The translations under genes and the position numbers were made by a program. Below are positions 38,901-44,600 of a stretch of 64,000 nt of DNA, piece by piece (the first letter of the stretch is position 1; every line of letters starts with the position of its first letter). Source of the stretch: Pycnopodia helianthoides (Eukaryota > Echinodermata > Asteroidea > Forcipulatida > Asteriidae). The stretch is from assembly GCA_032158295.1 (NCBI GenBank), contig CM063243.1, forward strand, positions 6,704,948-6,768,947. The letters run 5' to 3'. Under the pieces are notes generated by a model. That model searched no databases and was not told the origin of the DNA. It was given only the letters and a program-made list of their open reading frames with translations.

Positions 38901-41025
38901 TGGCTTTGACTGCAGAGAGTATGTGAGCAGCTTATGATCAGTGTAAATGCAGAACAAACAACATTTCAGTATGAGACGAAAATATTTGATGCTCGGGTAG
39001 ATTGCAACAAGTTCTCTGCCATCTCTTTGTTTCCCATGCTCCTTCCAGACATTGCTAAAGAACACCTCCAACTCTAGTTGAGCCCTGTGGTACACCAGAA
39101 TTGATAGAATGGTGGGAGAAGATTGACCCTCACAAACAACTTCCAACTTGCAGTTGGAAAGGAAAGCAGAGATATAGATAACATTCTGCCTGACACACCA
39201 TATAAAGGAAGCTTGTGGAGCAGGCCAGTATGCCATACTTTGGACAAGTCTAATGCTACAACACGAGCCTTACCCATGCGATCTAAGACCCTAAAAATGA
39301 GTGGTAATTAGGGAAAGCAGATCACTGGTTTAGCGAGAATGGTAAAACCCAGAAAACAGTTAGAAGGTCATTTTCCTTAAGGTATCCAAGGAGTTGTTGG
39401 TTAACAAAGCTTTCAAAGATCTTACTTACTATGGGAAGCAGACTAATGGGACGATAATGAGTAGATTCAGAACGCTCTCCAGCACCTATAGAGACAGGGA
39501 CAACCAATGCCAGGAGGCGCATACTGTTAGCTTGGCAAGAATAGGTAAAAGTTTCGGGGAACACATTTTCAAAACAATTGCAGGGATTCCATCAGGGCCA
39601 GTAGCCTTGGAGGCATCCTCATCCACTCTTTGCAGTGGTGAGAGGATCAAATACTACAGTGGCTGAAGTGTATAGAAAGCAAAGAGTGGATGCCTATAAA
39701 TGAAACAGAATGACTGAAACAAATGTGAATGAGACGAATAAAATCCTGCATGCACGACAACGAATTTGAATGCATTAACTTAAAAAAGAAATCCTAGTTT
39801 GAGTGGATTAGGGGGAATTGCGTGAATTTGAATGCGTGTTAATGAAATTTGCCAAAGATTTGGCAGGTGAAAGTGAAATTAGTCCCTGTGGTGGTTGGAG
39901 CACTTGATCAAATAGATCAAATAGCAACAACTGTGAGGGTAGATCTGCTCCAGAAGGCGGCGCTTTTGGGACAGCGAGAATCCTGGAAAGACCCTTGAGA
40001 TCTAAGGCTTCTGGGATGTAGCTTGAATTGAGGATTACATACCCGTACAAAATGTGTTTTTTCTTGGTGTGATAGCATAACAAAATAATATTAGTAATAA
40101 TAATGATAAGACAACTTTTCTATAAGCTTGTGCAACAACTTCATCTTACCTAAAACCCTATTTGTAAATACTTTTCCTTCCAAAGATCTTCATTGTTTTA
40201 TCTTTCCGACTAACACGGCTATCTCTATCATTGTTTCCCAAACTCTGTAAAACCGCCTGTTTCAATCCAGGGAAGTGATTTAGGCTATTTGCTACAGTAA
40301 ATCTCAGTCTAAAAAAGGCAAATTGCACACTAGGGTGATACCGACTTGTCACCTTAACATGATCTCCCTAAAGATAGCTATAAAATGTTGCCCTAGCACA
40401 GCTTAGGTGAAATAATGATGATGAAGTCTGATTAATTTCAAGCAATTGACAAGTGTTTCATTCTTTGTTCTTTTTTAAGTAATGCAAAATAATGAAAAAT
40501 TATACAAAAATTGTACAGAGAGTATCCTGAAGCACCTTGGCAATGAATTATTTTGATTTGAACATATGCAGTGTATTTGCCCAAGTTAAATAGTCTGTGT
40601 GTACATATTACATTGACAGTTGTCAAAGTAGTAGGTGTGGTAGGCACAGCCCATGACTGTAGAATTAAAATTGTTGGCATTGTGGTGACCTGTTTATGGG
40701 TGCTTGTTTTCTGGTTAACAAAAGTTCTTTTAATTATGTTCTTTTCAACAGGATCCTGAGTTGTTTTCTACCCACAACTGTTATTCCCACAACTGTGACA
40801 GCAATGAGTGTCGGATTTTACAATGCAATAATTGCTCTAGGTGTGTGTGCGGTTGTATTTATGTCAATGTGTGTGCCTGGATATATCTGCCATAGAATGA
40901 AGAAAATTACTAATGCTATTAACCCTTCTGATTTTGAATCCAGTGGAATCATGTCTGCTAATCAGCAAGCACCAGGGGTAGCTAATAATTATAAAGTTAA
41001 CGACAGGACAGTTACAGAATTATGA
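5645..41025 (+). CDS. Leishmanolysin-like (M8) transmembrane zinc metallopeptidase, 17 coding exons
   Basis: The spliced frame is 2277 nt, 758 residues plus stop, and every exon junction keeps phase with GT-AG borders. Residues 1-20 look like a signal peptide. A short propeptide with Cys27 and Cys34 ends at RNKR (55-58), a furin-type site. The catalytic domain carries HEIFHVLGFS (from His247; HExxH zinc site and catalytic Glu248), the third ligand His326 in SSHWATS, and a Met-turn at Met337 (SIMAP), the hallmarks of the M8/gp63 family. A cysteine-rich region (about 343-540) follows, then a membrane-proximal part (about 540-668), one hydrophobic helix (about 690-713) and a tail ending in VTEL. 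It should be a type I membrane or secretory-pathway peptidase. Classical invadolysin (LMLN) is shorter and lacks this anchor, so it may be closer to LMLN2-like forms; I have not tested orthology. An in-frame TGA at 5639-5641 fixes the start. Confidence 0.93.
5993..6026. repeat. Perfect hairpin just inside intron 1
   Basis: TCATGGAGGAATAAG (5993-6007) and its exact reverse complement (6012-6026) around a 4-nt loop, 35 nt after the exon 1 donor. The CATGGAGG arm start is shared with the hairpin near 4544. Confidence 0.75.
6479..6614. mobile_element. 136-bp MITE with 20-bp perfect terminal inverted repeats
   Basis: ACAAATATTGGATGCATTTG at 6479-6498 is repeated exactly in reverse complement at 6595-6614. 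No coding capacity. It lies in intron 1. Confidence 0.75.
7483..7561 (+). CDS. M8 peptidase coding exon 2
   Basis: Acceptor tctttgcag, donor gtaagt, phase 1 in and 2 out. Encodes VIPVVGPLLMTRSEACQPF and following residues, about 105-131. Confidence 0.9.
8380..9640 (+). pseudogene. Degraded LINE reverse transcriptase (RTE-like), interrupted
   Basis: Conceptual + strand fragments include FNYGVPEDIVKAI, a degraded GVLQGD block (IFQGDVSATFL), a partial DDIAL block (LHSVNQPEM region) and YLGSMMATSENDKQRSRS in different frames with stops, up to about 8935. An LPILLYGCET-like block follows near 9555-9590. The order is that of an RT domain and its C-terminal region. A repeat related to 33138-33440 lies between them. 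Lies in intron 2. Clade is inferred from motif style only. Confidence 0.65.
9005..9450. repeat. Dispersed repeat, copy 1 (family shared with 33138-33440)
   Basis: From about 9157 the sequence (GATTCCAGACCTTTGT..., GACAGGCTGCC, TATTCGGCT, AGCATACCATTG, GAGGGTTTTATTGTG) matches 33138-33440 in order and spacing with moderate divergence. The open frame 9015-9251 runs into this repeat and is unlikely to be a host gene. Confidence 0.7.
10719..10782 (+). CDS. M8 peptidase coding exon 3
   Basis: Acceptor ggtacatag, donor gtaagt. Encodes residues 131-152 (CAEKSRGYRGERCFGDLDNF), a short cysteine-containing stretch before the catalytic core. Confidence 0.9.
13769..13832. repeat. 23-bp tandem repeat, about 2.7 copies
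   Basis: Units begin CTATACCCATAGCAA and end CAATGTA; the third is partial and diverged. Confidence 0.8.
13925..14025. repeat. Imperfect stem-loop, probable MITE remnant
   Basis: CTCCCTC...GAGCA...CTATTTTCC on the left pairs with GGAAAATAG...TGCTC...GAGGGAG on the right around a short loop. Confidence 0.5.
14085..14520 (+). pseudogene. LINE C-terminal remnant
   Basis: Translated fragments in shifting frames resemble the region after the reverse transcriptase of CR1/L2-type elements: a FDYC-like piece near 14145, a WNKLPVH piece near 14362-14380, and VKRFDLVKSAM near 14452. Many stops and frameshifts. Ends about 150 bp before exon 4. Confidence 0.55.
14677..14826 (+). CDS. M8 peptidase coding exon 4
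   Basis: Acceptor ctgtttag, donor gtaagt, phase 0 both ends. Residues 153-202, including the DTVLYVKAAHTEQC segment, which corresponds to the strand region seen N-terminal to the zinc helix in M8 enzymes. Two N-glycosylation sequons (NET, NGS). Confidence 0.92.
15450..15572 (+). CDS. M8 peptidase coding exon 5
   Basis: Acceptor tttcaacag, donor gtgagg, phase 0. Residues 203-243, with RPIAGIINFCPKHL, typical of M8 proteins just before the zinc-binding helix. Confidence 0.93.
16160..16214. repeat. 22-bp tandem repeat, 2.5 copies
   Basis: Unit starts AATCAAGAGTCAAGAAATTG, repeated without change; in intron 5. Confidence 0.85.
16281..16307. repeat. (TGTACA)n microsatellite
   Basis: Four consecutive TGTACA/CATGTA hexamers. 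The word TACATGTACATG recurs elsewhere in the window (for example 14024-14038, 18357-18368). Confidence 0.85.
16450..16528 (+). CDS. M8 peptidase coding exon 6 (HExxH zinc site)
   Basis: Acceptor tatttgcag, donor gtaagc. Encodes LAVHEIFHVLGFSSSLF: zinc ligands His247 and His251 and general base Glu248, followed by the Gly-Phe-Ser seen in gp63 relatives. Confidence 0.96.
16562..16728. mobile_element. Small foldback/MITE in intron 6
   Basis: Arms of about 50 bp: AATGAATAAGGGAATCAAAG at 16562 matches in reverse complement CTTTGATTCCCATTCAT at 16710-16727, with further pairing (GGTTTTAAACTAGTTG with CAACTAGTTTAAAACC). Central ~65-bp loop. Confidence 0.75.
17370..17515 (+). CDS. M8 peptidase coding exon 7
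   Basis: Acceptor ttgctgtag, donor gtactt. Residues 270-318, with LVTPSVILQAQKHFGC, the conserved M8 segment between the HExxH helix and the third zinc ligand. Confidence 0.92.
17516..18998 (+). other. Intron 7 of the M8 peptidase gene
   Basis: AT-rich. Contains a T run near 18720 and the first of two copies of a TCAGAGATCGTAAAATTGAT motif (18792-18811; the second is at 19802). No coding fragment recognised. Confidence 0.5.
18999..19073 (+). CDS. M8 peptidase coding exon 8 (third zinc ligand, Met-turn)
   Basis: Acceptor tttgaacag, donor gtaatg, phase 0. Residues 319-343. SSHWATSMMFGSIMAP supplies His326, the distal zinc ligand, and Met337, the Met-turn of metzincins. Confidence 0.95.
20035..20560 (+). 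pseudogene. LINE (CR1/L2-type) C-terminal remnant
   Basis: Conceptual fragments in order: PGVMFDSNLAMTAQITALCQ, a DYCNSLLSN block near 20215-20245, an ELQWLPIQQQIKFKIL block near 20340-20390, and a RLWNNIPYNI block near 20463-20490, then FRKLLK. This is the normal order downstream of the RT catalytic core. Stops and frameshifts make it dead. In intron 8. Confidence 0.72.
20612..20746. mobile_element. ~135-bp MITE with GGGCCCA-type inverted ends
   Basis: GGGCCCAATTTCATGGCACT at the left pairs with AGCACCATGAAACTGGGCCC at the right; inner bases GCTTACC/GGTAAGC also match. Non-coding, intron 8. The word TTCATGGCACTGCTTAC near 31175 is probably a relic of the same family. Confidence 0.75.
21180..21343 (+). 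CDS. M8 peptidase coding exon 9
   Basis: Acceptor actgctgcag, donor gtgagt. Residues 344-398. LAVFEDSGWYKVNF and WGKNQGCDF are characteristic of the M8 family after the Met-turn. Confidence 0.95.
21596..23578 (-). mobile_element. piggyBac-type DNA transposon, decayed
   Basis: TTAA at 21592-21595 and 23579-23582 borders the element, matching piggyBac target preference. Inverted ends read CGCTTTCAGTGCC (left) and GGCACTGAAAGAG (right). The transposase pseudogene lies inside on the - strand. In intron 9. Confidence 0.88.
22060..23283 (-). pseudogene. piggyBac transposase pseudogene
   Basis: Starts at ATG 23283 with an acidic N-terminus (residues such as DSDSEKDFFSDSE), continues through FVNPFSGNPG and FFALIFTDELLQKI, TNLYAQQFLAANP and FLGLVILTGI, then the DDE core (frame 22244-22675) with KGR, NPKNPVKYGIKGY and YMDNSYNS. 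It ends with a VNKMLSYYPSVHKT block near 22030-22060. At least three frame changes and extra stops separate these pieces. The expected first catalytic Asp is Asn (INEGML), so the core itself is also damaged. The second Asp (YMDN) is kept. Family known; inactivity is inferred from these breaks. Confidence 0.88.
24023..24116 (+). CDS. M8 peptidase coding exon 10 (cysteine-rich)
   Basis: Acceptor ttgattacag, donor gtaagt. Residues 398-429, CSGCHYVHEDKATC and following. Part of the disulfide-rich region C-terminal to the catalytic core. Confidence 0.9.
24249..24271. repeat. (AAT)n microsatellite
   Basis: Seven AAT/ATA triplets in intron 10, followed by AT-rich sequence of unknown origin. Confidence 0.8.
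24850..25730. other. GC-richer block of unknown origin in intron 10
   Basis: This stretch is clearly richer in G and C than the surrounding intron and has overlapping open frames (25335-25520, 25387-25614 on +, 25425-25700 on -). The + strand reads like a coding relic with a basic stretch (RDKRHRSHG) followed by an ADFMQAFQSISASI segment, which could be a decayed gag-like frame of a retroelement such as a DIRS type. I cannot identify it firmly. Confidence 0.35.
25785..25877 (+). CDS. M8 peptidase coding exon 11 (cysteine-rich)
   Basis: Acceptor gtaatttaacag, donor gtaaat, phase 0. Residues 430-460, two cysteines and one NGS sequon. Confidence 0.88.
26493..26520. repeat. Short perfect hairpin
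   Basis: CTAGAATGGGATT is followed immediately by AATCCCATTCTAG; intron 11. Confidence 0.75.
26627..27003. mobile_element. 377-bp TTAA-flanked MITE, copy 1
   Basis: TTAA on both sides (26623-26626, 27004-27007). Ends AGGAACATTACAGAATTGG and CCAATTCTGTAGTGTTCCT are inverted repeats with one mismatch. A diverged, partly truncated copy lies in opposite orientation at 59600-59968. Non-coding; TTAA suggests mobilisation by a piggyBac- or Kolobok-like transposase (inference). Confidence 0.82.
27090..27470. repeat. Probable transposon relic with GGGCTAGT motifs
   Basis: CCTTGCGCTTAA near 27099 and TTAAGGGCAAG near 27450 are imperfect inverted ends; GTAGCCC and GGGCTAGT words recur inside on both sides. 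Confidence 0.45.
27584..27706 (+). CDS. M8 peptidase coding exon 12 (cysteine-rich)
   Basis: Acceptor ttatttccag, donor gtgagt, phase 0. Residues 461-501, with SSPCDLRGACYLTRC and WQPCPQNTS, matching the C-terminal half of gp63-like proteins. Confidence 0.9.
27990..28480 (-). pseudogene. LINE endonuclease (APE-type) remnant
   Basis: On the - strand: RRSGGGLSMYIQNA near 28410-28450, a YKPLDFN block near 28290, FIMGNFNTELLKH (28180-28220) and PTRITKTTATLIDNICTH (about 28050-28105), in the usual order of the exonuclease-endonuclease-phosphatase domain of CR1/Jockey-type elements. The pieces are in different frames. In intron 12. Confidence 0.75.
29450..29860. repeat. Low-complexity block with CACA runs and repeated GGGACCT...TATTGT words
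   Basis: Repeated CACACA tracts, four or more GGGGAC/GGGACC words and several TCCTATTGT words at irregular spacing; ends with CATACATACATA before exon 13. No coding frame supported. Confidence 0.5.
29962..30097 (+). CDS. M8 peptidase coding exon 13
   Basis: Acceptor gtatttctag, donor gtactc. Residues 502-547. IVGYLGSVRCPSTKVIC closes the M8-like region; the exon then runs into Thr/Ser-rich sequence. Confidence 0.9.
30098..31427 (+). other. Intron 13 of the M8 peptidase gene
   Basis: No recognisable coding fragment. A small inverted pair GGCATGCAACT (about 30850) and AGTTGCATGCC (about 30957) frames a ~110-bp stretch. Confidence 0.45.
31428..31593 (+). CDS. M8 peptidase coding exon 14 (membrane-proximal domain)
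   Basis: Acceptor tattccttgcag, donor gtaagt. Residues 547-602. A predicted strand (LRISLELEAVD) and an amphipathic helix (LLAFTQAIIRTIC) begin a region not part of the classical M8 fold. Confidence 0.82.
31600..32208. mobile_element. Foldback element enclosing a captured LINE fragment
   Basis: Left arm about 31605-31794 and right arm about 32029-32207 are reverse complements with moderate divergence, for example GTGACAGAACGCCGATG and CATTGGCGTTCTGTCAC, and CTTAGATTCTAGAAGCACTG with its complement. The ~235-bp centre reads on the + strand as a LINE C-terminal piece (KYFLQTVKD, NTLLPDVISITDNKTFK). It lies in intron 14. Confidence 0.72.
32400..32940 (+). pseudogene. LINE C-terminal remnant
   Basis: Fragments in order: SRIECGNVLVYG, QNSAAHLIC, WELHWLSI and FKLALLVYKCLNKTTSRYLS (32680-32745), then RSTLDITHLNVPSANK and a block at about 32910 resembling the usual FR...LKT ending. 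Frameshifted; intron 14. Confidence 0.78.
33138..33440. repeat. Dispersed repeat, copy 2 (family shared with 9157-9450)
   Basis: Same order of words as copy 1: GATTCCAGACCTTTGTTC, GACAGGCTGCC, TATTCGGCT, CAGCATACCAT, CAGGGTTTTATTGTG. Same orientation, also next to LINE remnants. Confidence 0.7.
33494..33640 (+). pseudogene. LINE reverse transcriptase fragment
   Basis: Reads VPALKGAAGKSDSSNYRSIS then LLPIMTKVF, the block-1/2 region of a LINE RT. No catalytic motif follows. Intron 14. Confidence 0.72.
33958..34110. repeat. Relic of the long-period degenerate repeat also seen at 59980-62000
   Basis: Contains GACCCCATTCGACCTTAACTT followed by CCGGTGGAAGTTGAAG, resembling TTCGACCTTTACTTCTGG at 60638-60655 and related words in the right-hand array. 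Confidence 0.4.
34440..34690 (-). mobile_element. tRNA-derived SINE
   Basis: On the - strand, GCCTAGTGGTCTGGTGG (box A region, about 34655-34670) and GTGGGTTCGAATCCCAC (box B, 34600-34616) lie at tRNA spacing, followed by a non-tRNA body. It lacks a clean acceptor stem and sits in intron 14, so it is better called a SINE than a tRNA gene. Confidence 0.72.
35032..35126 (+). CDS. M8 peptidase coding exon 15 (membrane-proximal domain)
   Basis: Acceptor cttttatttag, donor gtaagc. Residues 602-634, two strand-like stretches (ICQLDVA, TIIVTFNITQEV). Confidence 0.82.
35270..35435 (+). mobile_element. SINE-like repeat
   Basis: GGTTTTAATCCCACCTCAGA (35348-35367) resembles a decayed box B, preceded by a degenerate box A-like TAGGTGATAAGGTTGG. 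In intron 15. Confidence 0.4.
35700..35802 (+). CDS. M8 peptidase coding exon 16 (membrane-proximal domain)
   Basis: Acceptor attcctatag, donor gtaatt. Residues 634-668, helix-like AYVAYLDLQEAI then a strand. It joins exon 15 in phase; putting the 20-nt candidate at 35472-35491 between them would break the frame. Confidence 0.82.
36425..36680 (+). mobile_element. SINE-like repeat
   Basis: A decayed box B (GGGTTTTAATCTCGG) is followed by CATGACACTTGTGTCTTTAA and GCATGACACTTAACC, an arrangement common in animal tRNA-SINE bodies. In intron 16. Confidence 0.5.
36710..36960. repeat. Degenerate repeat of AATCGTGGT/CAATCGTG words
   Basis: At least eight copies of (A)ATCGTG within 250 bp at irregular spacing, with interspersed ATCAGATC words. 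Followed at 37010-37030 by long G runs. Confidence 0.5.
37235..37700 (+). pseudogene. LINE reverse transcriptase fragment
   Basis: MKHFDDHQVLTEAQHGFWNR, then VDFSKAIIRVLHQCVLRKL, then a VDSSLPQG piece near 37530. These correspond to RT blocks around the first catalytic Asp. Truncated and frameshifted. Intron 16. Confidence 0.72.
37900..39050 (-). pseudogene. Ty3/gypsy-type pol fragment (RNase H and integrase)
   Basis: On the - strand, in order: an RNase H block (IYTDHKLLTYSLQSK, about 38910-38960), an INGPLPPSNGQTYLLTCLD block near 38410-38480, an integrase core (FGAPSTITTDKGCQFES, 38260-38310), and WTESLPFVLLGIRTA (about 38085-38130). This order is that of Ty3/gypsy pol. Frames change several times and no LTRs were identified. 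An old, dead insertion in intron 16. Confidence 0.78.
39050..39680 (-). pseudogene. LINE reverse transcriptase fragment
   Basis: On the - strand: ATGPDGIPAIVLKMC (about 39570-39615), YRPISLLPIVSKIFESF (about 39410-39460), KARVVALDLSK joined to VWHTGLLHKL with the usual AFDK-type residues missing (39230-39275). The first catalytic region is therefore deleted. Head-to-tail with the gypsy fragment. Confidence 0.78.
39845..40110 (+). mobile_element. 5'-truncated 3' end of an R4/Dong-type LINE
   Basis: The + strand reads WQVKVKLVPVVVGAL, then VRVDLLQKAALLG, matching the C-terminus of the intact element at 41773-45186 (which reads WQVKVKVVPVVVGALG and VRIDLLQKAALLG). About 20 codons between them are missing. 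The copy ends in AATAATATTAGTAATAATAATGAT, the same ATT/TAA-type target. Confidence 0.78.
40752..41025 (+). CDS. M8 peptidase coding exon 17 (transmembrane helix and tail)
   Basis: Acceptor cttttcaacag. Residues 668-758 and stop TGA (41023-41025). Thr/Pro-rich stalk, hydrophobic helix (about 690-713) followed by basic HRMKK, then a polar cytoplasmic tail ending in VTEL. Confidence 0.9.
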
Positions 41026-41069
41026 CAAACCCAAAGAAAGACGGAGCTAATGTTTAGCCAGCAAAACAC

Positions 41070-41075
41070 AATAAA
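41070..41075 (+). terminator. Polyadenylation signal AATAAA for the M8 peptidase gene
   Basis: AATAAA 45 nt after the stop codon. More A-rich AATAAA-like signals occur near 41248-41260, so a longer 3' UTR is possible. Confidence 0.6.
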
Positions 41076-41320
41076 GGTGTAAAAAGTGTATTCAATCCTT
41101 TCATAAAGGTTTCAATAATATTTTAAAAAACACCAGACAATCAACCTGTGAAAATCTAATTAAATAAGTTGATCACATTTTTAAGAAAACAGTGCATTTA
41201 TGATTTAAGTTTTGTGCATGTTCATTATACTAATTTTGAGTTTGGCAAATAAAAATAAATCAAAATAAGAGCTGAGAGTTTTGGGAATGTTATTCTTGCA
41301 CATGGCAAACGTCTTATCCG

Positions 41321-41491
41321 AACAATACACACAATCAGTGACAGCAGTCACATGACTCATAGTGGGTATACAATGTAAACAAACCAAGCAAGCGACGCAC
41401 AGTGTGCATGGAAAAGCATGACTGCTTCCAAGTGCTTGCTTGGTTTGTTAACATTGTACGTGACTCCTGTCGCAGATTGTGTCTATTGGTA
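41321..41491. mobile_element. Foldback/MITE downstream of the M8 peptidase gene
   Basis: CAATACACACAATC...GACAG...AGTCAC and ACAATGTAAACAAACCAAGC on the left match in reverse complement the right arm GCTTGCTTGGTTTGTTAACA...GTGACT...GATTGTGTCTATTG. The loop is about 38 bp; the left arm has ~18 extra bases. Confidence 0.7.
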
Positions 41492-41650
41492 CCAAAATTT
41501 TAAAAGGAGGCATTCAGATGAAAATAAGTGAATTAATTCAAATCGTGTACGTAATTCCAGTCTGACTTTCTGTCAATTACCAACAAACTAATTGCAATAC
41601 ATGTGCTTTGAGACTTCACTGTAATTTTGCGCTATATAAAAACTGTTTAA

Positions 41651-41690
<40 letters not shown>
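41651..41690. repeat. (ATT)n tract at the 3' side of the R4-like element
   Basis: About 13 uninterrupted ATT triplets. A similar tract lies at the other end (45253-45325). Confidence 0.9.
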
Positions 41691-41691
<1 letters not shown>

Positions 41692-44600
41692 CATCTTATC
41701 ACAGCATGCAAAAGAAAGATTCCATTTTCATTTGTGCCGGTTACTCCTCGAGTCAGGCTACGTCCCGTAGCCTTAGATCTCAAGGGTCTTTCTCAGGATC
41801 CTCGCTGTTCCCAAAAGCGCCGCCTTCTGTAACAGATCTATCCTCACATTTGTCCCTATTTCATCTAGATGTTTCCCCAGTGCTTTGGGAATGGTGCCAA
41901 GTGCTCCAACAACCACAGGGACTACTTTCACTTTCACCTGCCAAATCTTACGGAGTTCCCTGGCCAGGTCTTGGTACTTGTGGATCTTTTCCGTCTCCTT
42001 CGAAGCTACCCTGATATCACCCGGCACAGCTATGTCAATGAGATGACACATCTTCGTCGTCTTATCTAAGACTACAACATCCGGACGCCTATGTTCTATA
42101 ACATGATCAGTCTGAATGTTAAAATCCCAGAGAATCTTGACCTGGTCGGTCTCTACAACTTTCTCCGGAACGTGGTCGTACCATTTCGCATGCACTTGGA
42201 CACCATACTTCTTACACAGATCCCAGTGAATCACCTTGGCCAACTTGTCATGTCTTCCTTTGTACTCCGTCTGGGCCATCATACTACATTCGCTGACAAT
42301 ATGAAATACAGTCTCTTCTGCCTTGTAACACATTCTGCACATAGGAGAGACGTTTGCTTTCTCGATCCTTGCCTTCATTACATTTGTCCTTAGTGACTGG
42401 TCTTGCGCCGCAGTAATCAAACCCTCGGTTTCCTTCTTTAGTTCTCCGCTCTTTAACCAATTCCATGACTTGGGGCTCGCTACCTCTTCAGTACATCGCA
42501 AGAACCGGCCATGAAGTGGCTTGTTCCTCCAATCTTGATGTCTTTCCTCTTTCTTTCCCCTCTTGTACTCCTTCGGCCCAACTTCGTCTTCCCTCGTGTA
42601 CTTTTGGGCAACCATCAACAAGTTCTCCTCGGTCCTCCTAATATGACAATGCAAGCTCCTGCGCTCGATGTTAACACTGTCTGCCACGCTCAGTAACCCC
42701 CTTCCGCCCTCTGACCTCGGAAGATAGAGTCTGCTGACATTTGACCGCGGATGTAGCATGCCATGCATGGTCATCAGTTTCCTTGTTCTCCTGTCCGTGA
42801 CATCTAGATCTTCCTTGGTCCACCCCACAATACCCCCACTGTACCTCATCAAAGACACGGCCCACGTGTTAATCGCCTTAATCATGTTCCCCCCGTTCAG
42901 TTTGGACTTTAAACATTTCTTCACCCGCCTGATGTATTCTGCCCTCAGCCTTACCTTTGATTCCTCGTGAAGCACATGGTCCGATTCAAGAACACCAAGA
43001 TACCGATAACTCTCCTCCTCGCCTAGAGCCCTCATCTGTGCACCATCTGGCAGAGCGATGCCATCGGAGTGTACCCTCTTTCCCCTCTTCATGGCCATTG
43101 AAGCACATTTCTCCAGACCGAACTTCATCCCGATGTCATCACTGAAAATCCTGACGGTCTGCACCAGAGAATCGATCTCCGCCTCATTCTTTGCAAACAA
43201 CTTTAAATCGTCCATAAAAAGCAGATGGTTGATCTTACATCCGTCCTTCTTCATTACATAACCTGCGCTCACCTTCCTCAGAATCATCGACAAGGGCATC
43301 AGTGCCAGAACAAACAGCAGTGGAGACAGAGAGTCACCTTGGAAAATACCTCTTCTTATGCATACCCTGCCCAGACTATCGTCATTGGCTGTCAGATTTG
43401 TTCGCCACGTCTTCATGCTCTCACCTAAAAGACGTTTTACTGCATCAGCCACTCCAACCATATCCAGACATTCCATTATCCATGTGTGCGATACCATGTC
43501 ATACGCCTTCTTGTAGTCGATCCACGCCATTGCCAAATTAGTCTTTCTGCTCCTGCAATCTTTCAGTACAGCCTTGTCAATGATAAGTTGATCTTTCGTA
43601 CCTCTGGACCGCTTCTTACAGCCTTTCTGCTCCTCTGGAAACAACTTCTGGTCATCCATATGGCGATAGAGGTCTTCTGCAATCATACTGGTCAAAAGTT
43701 TATACATCACAGGTAAGCACGTGATTGGTCTATAATTACTCGCAACGTTACCTTTCTTGACATCCTTTATGATCAGAACCGTTCTTGCCTCAGTCATCCA
43801 AGATGGGACCTTACCCTGTACTAAACAGTCTTGCAGTTGTAGGGCCATTCGCTCATGCAAACTACGGAAGTTCTTCAACCAGTACCCATGCACTTGGTCC
43901 GGACCCGGGGCTTTCCAATTTGGCACTTTCTTTACCTGTCTCTTTACCTTGTCCACGTCAATCTGGAACCCTTCTTGCTGCTGTACCCCTCTCAATTCAT
44001 CTTTCACATTCGTTAGCCATTCCGCTTGTCGGTTGTGCTGTATTGGTTGGTCCCAAATACTACCCCAGAAAGTTTTTGCCTCTGCTGGCCTCGGGCCCAC
44101 TTGCGTGCTGTCATTCTTTCCGTCTAATTCCTTGAACAACCGACGCTGATTGGTGTTAAATAGCCTATTTTGGTGAAACTGCTTGACCCTATCAACATAC
44201 CTCTTCACCTTTGCAGCCTTAGCCTTTACCCTTTGCTTAATCTCCTCTATGACAACATTCACCCCCTTACCTTTGACATTATACTTTGTCATGATTGTAT
44301 TCCTCAAGTCTGGACCTTTTATTAAACCCTTTTCCATTTGTTCTATTCTACTGAGGTCTTTCCGTAATTCTTTAATTTGACCCTCCAGACGACGTTTCCA
44401 CCATGGTGTACTGTTTTCCTGTTTTGATTGTGAAGCCTTCACACCTAACTTTTCCCCTACTACAACTGCCCCAGCAAAAATAAGACGGTTAGTTTCCGAC
44501 AGATTATTTGTACTTACTGACCCAAGGACTTTACTTACCACGGCTGACATTTCTGTCAGCCTTTTCCTTGGGACCCGGCGCAAAGATGGGATACTCCACC

